From Branchiostoma floridae (Eukaryota > Chordata > Leptocardii > Amphioxiformes > Branchiostomatidae), in contig NC_049983.1 of the NCBI RefSeq assembly GCF_000003815.2, forward strand, positions 26,161,003 through 26,225,002: 64,000 nt of DNA. Reading direction: 5' to 3'. Each line of letters starts with the position of its first letter. Position 1 is the first letter of the stretch. The notes beneath the pieces are model-generated. The model did no database searches. It was not told the DNA's origin and saw only the letters and a program-made list of their open reading frames with translations. Position numbers and translations under genes: made by a program. This document shows positions 58,080 to 64,000 of the stretch, piece after piece.

Positions 58080-60200
58080 ATGCCACAGAAGAAGAAAGTC
58101 AGCGACAAGCGTCACATGTTCAAGATGGGCGACACACCATGGAACAAAGGTGAGAAGGTCCCTCATGCTGAACGGGCAGATCCACCAACCTACCAGAGGC
58201 CGACAGAAGAACAGTACAATCTCATGGTCAACACAGGCAGAGATGGAGAACCAATCCTCGACCTCGCCAGGATAGCTGTGGAGCCAAGCAGGCCTCCACT
58301 TCTACGGCCAAAGAGGGAAGCATGCAGCAAGATTGACAGGATCTTGGGCACACAGGGTGATGAGGGAGATGAGAGTGCTGACCAAGATACAATAGCAGGC
58401 TACAGAATCTGGCTGGCAGAAGCTGCGATCAGGGCGTGTGCCACTTCCCAGAGAGAACATGACACAAGAGTACCTGAACCTGGGAAACCTGTGTGTAAAG
58501 AGCTGGTTCGACTGTCCAGGCAGAGAGAGGTGAAAAGAGGCCTGGTCACATCGGAAGTGTTCGTCTGCACCGCCTGTGAGTACGAATCAGATGAGTACAA
58601 GTTTTATGACGAAATCGAAAGGAGCGGTCCGGGTCAGAAGATAGCTGTACCAAACATGGCACTGCAAATAGCTCTGTTCAACAACCCAATTGGTCCGAAG
58701 AACTTTATGGAAATCGCTGCAGCACTGGACTTACCTGTACCAAGCCTGGGTGGGATGCAGTGGACTGCTAACAAATACACTCAGATTATCATAGACGAAA
58801 ATCGGAGGGACATGAGGAGATGGGGTGACATTGTAAAAGCAGCCAATGCAGCTACCGGGAAAGGGGCACACTGTCCCATAAAAGGAGAAGCTGATGCAAG
58901 GTATCAGAGTCCACTGAATTCTGGGCGAGGACGCAAGCCTGGACAGCCCTCATCCCACAGCTTCGGGACATTTGCTGAAAATGAAACAAACATGAAGAAG
59001 ATCCTTGCAGTGTACCTGAGGAATAAGTTATGCACAACGTGCAACCTTGGAGTAGACAAAGGAGAAGGCCACAAGTGCTCAGCCAACATTGCTAAGCATG
59101 CCGTGATCGGGGATGAGGCAGAACTCGGACGTCAGATAGGGAAGGAACTTTTAAAGAACCATATCATAGTTTCTCACCTTGTCCACGATGGCGACGCACA
59201 TTTGGTAACCGGGATGTCCGAGGTAATGGAGGAACACACAGGCATGCCCACAAAATCCCTTGCAGACACAGTTCACCTGTCCAGAAAGACAGCACAGAAG
59301 GCAACTCAAGGAACCTGGAGTCCCCACATGTGGCCTGGAAAGACCCGGGCCGACAAGAGACGAGTTCAGAACAGGTTTGGGGATGACCTGAAGCAGAGAC
59401 TAGAGGCCGAACACAAGAAAGCTCTCGAGAAATGTGGGAGAAATAAGGACAAGATAGAGGAGATGATGCGGAAGGCATCAGATGCCATTGTCATGTGCTA
59501 CCTGGATGGCGACCACACCCTCTGCAGGAAACATTCACTTGTATGCAGTGGCCAGAGTAAGGTATGGGGCTTCAGTTTCTTTCCTGATGGCACAAAGGAG
59601 AAGCTGTGCCCTGACGAGGAAGACAGAGAGGAGGTGAAGAAGATGATAGAGAAGAGGCTAGGAGAAGAGGCATTATACGCAACAAGGTATGGACTAAACA
59701 CAAACAGGGTGGAGGCAGCAAATCGTCAGTACAGTAAATCAGTGCCAAAGAACCGTACCTTGTCAAGAACTCTGGAAGGTCACTACGCGTCAGCTGTACA
59801 CAGTGCCAACAACGGAACAGCTGCGTCTATCCTCATGAAGCGCAAGGCAGCTGGGATACCCCTGTCCCCAAGGTCACCTGCAGTTGAAGCCCTGAAAGAA
59901 ATGGAGAAAATTGAAGATTACAAGAGAGCCTACCACAAAGAACTTGCAACTAAAAAACGGCGCAAAGCCAAGAGGGTCAAAGAATTCCAAACTTACAATG
60001 AAACCAAGGACATAGGGCACTACAAAAGCAAAGCCGAGGAAGCGGAAGATGTTCCAGCCAAGAGACTGAGAAGGAAAGCAGCGCCGAAACAGCAGAGAGG
60101 TAAATCGGATCACGTGTACAGCAGGGTTAACGGCGAATCACTACCAACATGGTCAAAGAAGAAGAAGCAGAAAAACTGGACCGAGCCCGAGGACAACTGA
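58080..60200 (+). CDS. DDE/Mutator-like transposase
   Basis: 706 residues from an ATG in a fair context (A at -3). The N-terminus is basic (MPQKKKVSDKRHMFKMG). A CTACEYESDEYKFY segment and NPIGPKNFMEIAAALDLPVP resemble the zinc-ribbon and 'G..NF..I' region that precedes the catalytic core in animal Mutator-like transposases. Candidate acidic residues are D in GEADARYQS, DGD in LVHDGDAHLVTG and E in NTNRVEAANRQY. CYLDGDHTLCRKHSLVC could be the Cys/His insertion seen in that group. The last 100 residues are very Lys/Arg-rich, consistent with DNA binding or nuclear import. It is uninterrupted, so possibly active. I place it in the DDE transposases with moderate confidence; Mutator-like is my best guess and KDZ or Kolobok relatives are not excluded. 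Direct terminal repeats are not usual for any of these. Confidence 0.7.
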   Translation: MPQKKKVSDKRHMFKMGDTPWNKGEKVPHAERADPPTYQRPTEEQYNLMVNTGRDGEPILDLARIAVEPSRPPLLRPKREACSKIDRILGTQGDEGDESADQDTIAGYRIWLAEAAIRACATSQREHDTRVPEPGKPVCKELVRLSRQREVKRGLVTSEVFVCTACEYESDEYKFYDEIERSGPGQKIAVPNMALQIALFNNPIGPKNFMEIAAALDLPVPSLGGMQWTANKYTQIIIDENRRDMRRWGDIVKAANAATGKGAHCPIKGEADARYQSPLNSGRGRKPGQPSSHSFGTFAENETNMKKILAVYLRNKLCTTCNLGVDKGEGHKCSANIAKHAVIGDEAELGRQIGKELLKNHIIVSHLVHDGDAHLVTGMSEVMEEHTGMPTKSLADTVHLSRKTAQKATQGTWSPHMWPGKTRADKRRVQNRFGDDLKQRLEAEHKKALEKCGRNKDKIEEMMRKASDAIVMCYLDGDHTLCRKHSLVCSGQSKVWGFSFFPDGTKEKLCPDEEDREEVKKMIEKRLGEEALYATRYGLNTNRVEAANRQYSKSVPKNRTLSRTLEGHYASAVHSANNGTAASILMKRKAAGIPLSPRSPAVEALKEMEKIEDYKRAYHKELATKKRRKAKRVKEFQTYNETKDIGHYKSKAEEAEDVPAKRLRRKAAPKQQRGKSDHVYSRVNGESLPTWSKKKKQKNWTEPEDN

Positions 60201-60219
60201 ATGAACTGAACACCCCACC

Positions 60220-60603
60220 TCAATCCTCAAAGATGCAGTCTGGGTAGCCATCATGTTTGCGGCTGCAGACGCGGTTGAAATGACACCTCTGTCTGGAATT
60301 GTTTACAGAATGCGGCTCTGCTGAAAGATGATCAATGTTCGCGCACAAGGGCGAGTGACAAAGGTGACTGATATCCAGATTCGTGAGATTCAACCTGCCC
60401 GTGACAGCCATGAAATAAACCTTGTGGATCGTCCATTTGCTGGGTTTCGGCATGAGTCTCCCGGGAAACCACGAGACAGAAATCTTACCATAGCCACCGG
60501 AGACATGACCTCGCCATAGCATGCAGGACTTCCTACGATCTGGACACTGACGTAATCTGTGCTCTATCTTAGCCCTGAACTCTCTCTGCCAATGTTCTGC
60601 CAT
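60220..60603 (-). CDS. Zinc-binding His-Me finger (HNH-like) endonuclease
   Basis: 127 residues from MAEHWQREFRAKIEHRLRQ. The start at 60603 was chosen because it has A at -3 and begins the conserved part; the open frame runs on to 60753. CMLWRGHVSGGYGKI, then DISHLCHSPLCANIDHLSAE and NNSRQRCHFNRVC..H..YPDC match the pattern of zinc-binding loops and a His-Me core known from I-PpoI-type nucleases (zf-His_Me_endon family). The catalytic His would be the H of SHLCH, with the downstream Asn of SVNNSRQ as metal ligand. It faces the transposase, stops 20 bases apart, and was likely carried as a second enzyme of the element. Confidence 0.78.
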   Translation of the reverse strand: MAEHWQREFRAKIEHRLRQCPDRRKSCMLWRGHVSGGYGKISVSWFPGRLMPKPSKWTIHKVYFMAVTGRLNLTNLDISHLCHSPLCANIDHLSAEPHSVNNSRQRCHFNRVCSRKHDGYPDCIFED

Positions 60604-60775
60604 ATTGTACGCAAAAAAACGCTCAAAACGTGAAGAAATGTGAGAAATGCTGAATAAAAATCTATAGAGGAATGTCACATGTGTCTGTCTAATCTGTTTG
60701 GGATCAAATATCGGAAGTAATCTGCATAAAAAAGTCGTTAGAAAAGGGAACACTATATGGGGAGGGGGGCGTACA

Positions 60776-61247
60776 GGTCAGACATTAAAGTTGCTTGCTT
60801 CCATTGAAGCCTAGCATAAGAGACAGTGAAACAAGTCCTTGTAAAAGAACTTACCTTTAGTTCAATCTTAAAAATTCTTCTCCAGCAGTTAGGCACAAGG
60901 GAATACTTGAGAAACATGCAAAGAAAACAGAGGGTTGTTTGGCTCGTTCACCCAGCACAGCTGACCAAAGAAAACAAACCTCACCTTTGACCCAGTTTCA
61001 CTCCTGTAGCCATCCGCTGGACCCAACAACTCAGATCTATCACTACGCCATCAAAACTGGTCAACTGAAGAAATTTTGACCAAAATATGAAAGATAAGAC
61101 CCTAGTTGTCACTTCTAGCAAAAAAAAACTCAAGATTGGGCAAAAATTTCCAAGGAAAAAGAAGGATTTTCAAAGGTTTTAAGTAGGGACTATAATCGTC
61201 TTCCCATTTTTGGCCCTTTCTGCGCAAGACAACACTGACGTCAGCCC
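60776..61247 (+). repeat. Right terminal direct repeat (472 bp)
   Basis: Partner of 56908-57379, same orientation. It is preceded by a G-rich stretch (GGGGAGGGGGGCG) that closes the internal region. Confidence 0.9.
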
Positions 61248-61251
61248 TTTA

Positions 61252-62165
61252 CATAGTGGTCACCGCCATGGTGGGAGGGAAGGGGATGGAACAGTCCATT
61301 CCTTTACCAGGGGGAGTGAAACTGATCTCCATATCTAAACATCTTAGTGCAAACGAGTGGGGTCTATGACCCGGGCACACCTTGGCGTTTTGTTGTCACG
61401 GATTGTCGAGTATGTTTCAATTTTCAGGACGGTAACTTGCACAGATATTTGCAAGTCCCTAAGATAGTTCTTATTCTAATGAACCGAGTCCGCGGTACAA
61501 ATGTATCTGTCTGAAATGCCAGGTCCCGGGTTGTCATGGATCGTTCAGAGGGGCGGCAGAAAACCGGGCCGGGGGGAGTGAAACTGAACTCCATATCTAA
61601 ACATTTTAGTACAAAAGAGTGGGGTCAATGACCTTGGACACCTTGGTGTTTTGTTGTCACGGATCGTCGCGTTTGTCCAGGACGGTAACATGCACATGTA
61701 TTTGAACGTCCCTTAGATGGAAGTCCTTATTCTAATGAACTTAGTCCGCGGTACAAGTGTATTTGTTTGAAATGACTAACCTGCACACATGCACGGGCCC
61801 TGGTTTGTCATGGATAGGTCAGGTGGGGGGGGGGGACCTATCTATGATCTGAATAGATGATTCCACTAACTTGTCAAAGGGTTCTCGACTGCCTCCCTGC
61901 CACCTCCATGGTGGGAGTTAAGGGGCTGGAACAATCGTCAGGCGTCAATGACCTGGGCACACCTTGGTGTTTTGTTGTCACGGATCGTCGCGTATGGTCA
62001 GAACGGTAACTTGCACGGGTATTTGCGCCTGTCCATGGTCCCTAGGATAGAAGTCTTTATTCTAATGAACTGAGTCCGCGGCACCGGTGTATCTGTTTAA
62101 CAATGCCTAAACTGCACACATGCACAGACCCTGGGTTGTCATGGATCGTTCAGAGGGGCGGCAGC
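61252..62165. repeat. Distal half of the DTM-B promoter and about three tandem repeats
   Basis: Starts with the CACCGCCATGGTGGGAGGG block separated from its gene by the transposon. It then has ~270-330-bp units with GACCCGGGCACACCTTGG, CACGGATTGTCGAGTATG and CCCGGGTTGTCATGGATCG (near 61397, 61662 and 61980), as at 36980-38240. No gene. Confidence 0.75.
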
Positions 62166-63174
62166 AAACCTTTTTTCATGTAGGGAGAGCGAAGTATTCC
62201 TGACCAAATTTGCAGCATGTTACGCGCAGGAAGTGCGACAATCCTTGGGGGTCTGGGTGCATGCTGCCCCGGATAAAGTTGGGAAAAGTTTGAAATCTTG
62301 CTATTTCCCGCATTTTGAGGGATAAATTCTGCTGGTAGCCTAAGTTCAATGTCATTGTTATCTTAGCAAATCAAGGGTTTTGCCCCAAACATATTCTTAC
62401 AACGTCCAACGCCGAAGGTTCAAACGTTTCAAGGATCAACTTTCATTAGTATTGATCCTGAAGACGGCAACAGCGGTAGTTGAAATTTGATCCGTTTGTA
62501 CTTGTGTTGGAAGAAAGTTTGGCTTTGTACTGTGATAACTAACTACACTAATTACTAACTGCATTAAAGGTCTGCAACTCTTCACGGCTGATTCTGGTGT
62601 CAGTTCCAAGCAGAGTTTGGGAAGGTAGAATAGTAACGTTCTGACTTTCCCGCTAAGGCATAATAAAAGGTTCTACACTCAAAATAATTTTGATATAAGA
62701 ACAGTCTGTTTATTATGCTTGATGAAATATATTTCAAGAGAAATCACTTGAAACATACGATTTTGTTCCTTGCAAGTCTGGTTTATCCAGGCGTTTCAAA
62801 CAAATTTACAACATTTTGACTAGCTCTGAAACTCTTGCTTAAATGCATAATAACCTCGTTAAACCACTTCATTATCGTTAATGAACTTACCAGCAATTAA
62901 AAAGCAGGCACATTTGCTGCTAAAAGAAAAAAAAGTGTTGCGATTCTCCTAGTCACCAAGTACAATCAGGTTTCTTAAAGAAATTCTTCCAGAAATGTAA
63001 TCATTAGTAATTCAGAATTACCTATCCACGCCCAAAAGATTCTTTTGGAAACCACGAACTTGTATTTTAAGCCGTCTTCTGTTGATGCACTACTTCTTGG
63101 CCGTGTCTGGATGTTTGTATCCGATCCAGGCAACTGTTATGAGGGAAGATGGTGTGGTTTGTTGACCGGTGCTA

Positions 63175-63377
63175 TTAGGCCTACGTACATTTCCAAGCGA
63201 GCCCGGCCGGGATGTTTAAGGAACGGAGAAGTTAAATGTATGCATAGGAATATACATAAATCATGCTCATGAATCTTATTTTGACATTTCGTGTATTTTG
63301 ATATATTTTACATCAATTTTTTCGCTCCCAAAAGTTGCCCGGCCGGGCCCCAGTTTGGAAATGTGACCTAGGCCTAA
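63175..63377. mobile_element. MITE-like element with inverted ends, copy 2
   Basis: Ends TTAGGCCTACGTACATTTCC and GGAAATGTGACCTAGGCCTAA-type; the left arm has lost several bases relative to 46309-46514. Confidence 0.7.
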
Positions 63378-63608
63378 GAGAGGACCAATTGCTACCGAAA
63401 TTGTTATAGGGTAAACAAAACGTCTTTTCTCCTCCCAACGCAAAGAACAAATTTTTTTTTGTGTTTCGGCTACACAAAAGTGATTAATAGATGTTTTGTA
63501 ACGTACATTATTCATAGACAGCGATCATAACACTTGAATATAATGACCAAAAAACGGTCTTTAGTCTGAGCTGACTCATTCAGTCCTTTCGATCATCGAG
63601 TCGCATCT

Positions 63609-63678
63609 TTACCACGAACTCAACCTCAAGCAGCTGGCGCTGGTGTCCGCTCCCTCAGGAACTCTCTTCTCGATGAAC
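63609..63678 (-). CDS. NLR4, last exon only (partial gene)
   Basis: 70-bp exon following the acceptor TTTCAACTACAG on the - strand; it encodes FIEKRVPEGADTSASCLRLS, then SW and stop TAA, and matches the NLR3 last exon at most positions. The rest of the gene would begin about 120-150 bases beyond the right end of the window, judging from NLR3. Confidence 0.8.
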
Positions 63679-64000
63679 CTGTAGTTGAAAGAGTAATCAT
63701 CTATATATAAAAACAGTCTGATATTCGGTCCTACATTATCTACTGGAGAAATTGGAACAAATTCGCCTCTATTCCAGATGTCCAATGTATTAAATGGATG
63801 GAACCCCATTGGCACATCTAATATTCTATAGTTTAACCTTATACCGCATCATCTTCACAGTAAAATCTTGTCACCTGTCCTTATGAACACAATCTATAGT
63901 CTCTGTAACGGTGTCTGGCCTGAAGCTAGCGATGTATACATATCTTAAAAGTAGGCTGACATAATGTCATTATATGTACTGTTCAATACTGTTGTTTGTA

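Larger units (their letters stand above)
56908..61247 (+). mobile_element. 4.3-kb element with 472-bp direct terminal repeats, transposase and HNH endonuclease
   Basis: The site TTTA is present at both ends (56904-56907 and 61248-61251) and occurs once at the matching unoccupied place in DTM-A (gagTTTTTAtatagtg near 36905), which confirms insertion. The two terminal repeats (56908-57379 and 60776-61247) are in direct orientation, 472 bp each and identical as far as I can read. They begin GGTCAGAC and end TGACGTCAGCCC, not TG...CA. Between them are a + strand transposase-like ORF and a convergent endonuclease ORF 20 bases apart. No reverse transcriptase, integrase or gag was found, so it is not an ordinary LTR retrotransposon. 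Confidence 0.85.
62560..64000. repeat. Duplicate of the NLR3 3' flank
   Basis: Collinear with about 45660-47130, including the MITE, the last NLR exon and the intron behind it up to the window end. It shows that another NLR gene follows at the right. Confidence 0.88.

Noticed and set aside
57820-58275. 151-codon ORF overlapping the transposase start
   Set aside because: Other frame, no motif, and overlaps the conserved start of the transposase; probably leader sequence.
56908-61247. LTR retrotransposon
   Set aside because: The repeats do not begin TG and end CA, and there is no gag, protease, RT, RNase H or integrase.
63970-64000. C-terminus of NLR4 as read-through from the large exon
   Set aside because: Matches the intron 3' of the NLR3 large exon, not the spliced product; the real end is the exon at 63609-63678.

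Overview
This is eukaryotic DNA: genes are split by GT-AG introns and the window is dense with LINEs, MITEs, minisatellites and segmental duplications. Expanded Death-NACHT-LRR (NLR) genes, a chordate-like CADPS gene and an L1-Tx1-type LINE point to an amphioxus (Branchiostoma); the genus is an inference. One assembly gap lies at 5722-6205.

Region 1 (1-9047, + strand): the 3' part of CADPS/CAPS, the calcium-dependent secretion activator, in seven exons ending at 9047. Its introns hold small in-frame copies of exon edges. Region 2 (9048-13600): intergenic sequence with hairpins, a 21-bp repeat and a 1.7-kb segment that recurs at 22975-24690.

Region 3 (13600-64000, - strand): a tandem immune-type cluster. 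Three full NLR genes could be modelled in frame from ATG to stop: NLR1 (13640-18170, 5 exons, 1071 codons), NLR2 (25430-29916, 5 exons, 1057 codons) and NLR3 (46741-52118, 6 exons, 1157 codons). Only the last exon of NLR4 (63609-63678) is inside the window. Each has a short first exon, a 258-bp Death-domain exon, one or two linker exons, a 2.8-2.9-kb NACHT-LRR exon and a tiny conserved last exon whose product contains VPEGADTSASCL (one paralogue reads identically at these residues despite different neighbours). Between the NLRs lie two related four-exon genes, here called DTM-A (34454-36444) and DTM-B (54430-56478): Death domain, a second partial Death-like exon, a Pro/Thr-rich linker and a very hydrophobic C-terminus. 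They share the same first-exon design, intron phase and upstream promoter module as the NLRs, so they may be membrane-anchored Death-fold partners of the NLRs (inference).

Every gene has an upstream module with a non-coding first exon and, in most copies, a TGACGTCA element about 330-355 bp upstream of the first donor. An orphan module at 20963-21300 has no obvious gene of its own.

Mobile elements: a 5'-truncated L1-Tx1-type LINE (39364-45531) with a perfect 16-bp target duplication sits inside a 58-bp minisatellite and is itself interrupted by a second LINE (about 42456-44805). A 4340-bp element (56908-61247) has identical-looking 472-bp direct terminal repeats, a TTTA target duplication, a 706-aa DDE/Mutator-like transposase and a convergent zinc-binding His-Me endonuclease. 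It splits the DTM-B promoter. This element and the DTM genes are the best candidates for something not yet described.
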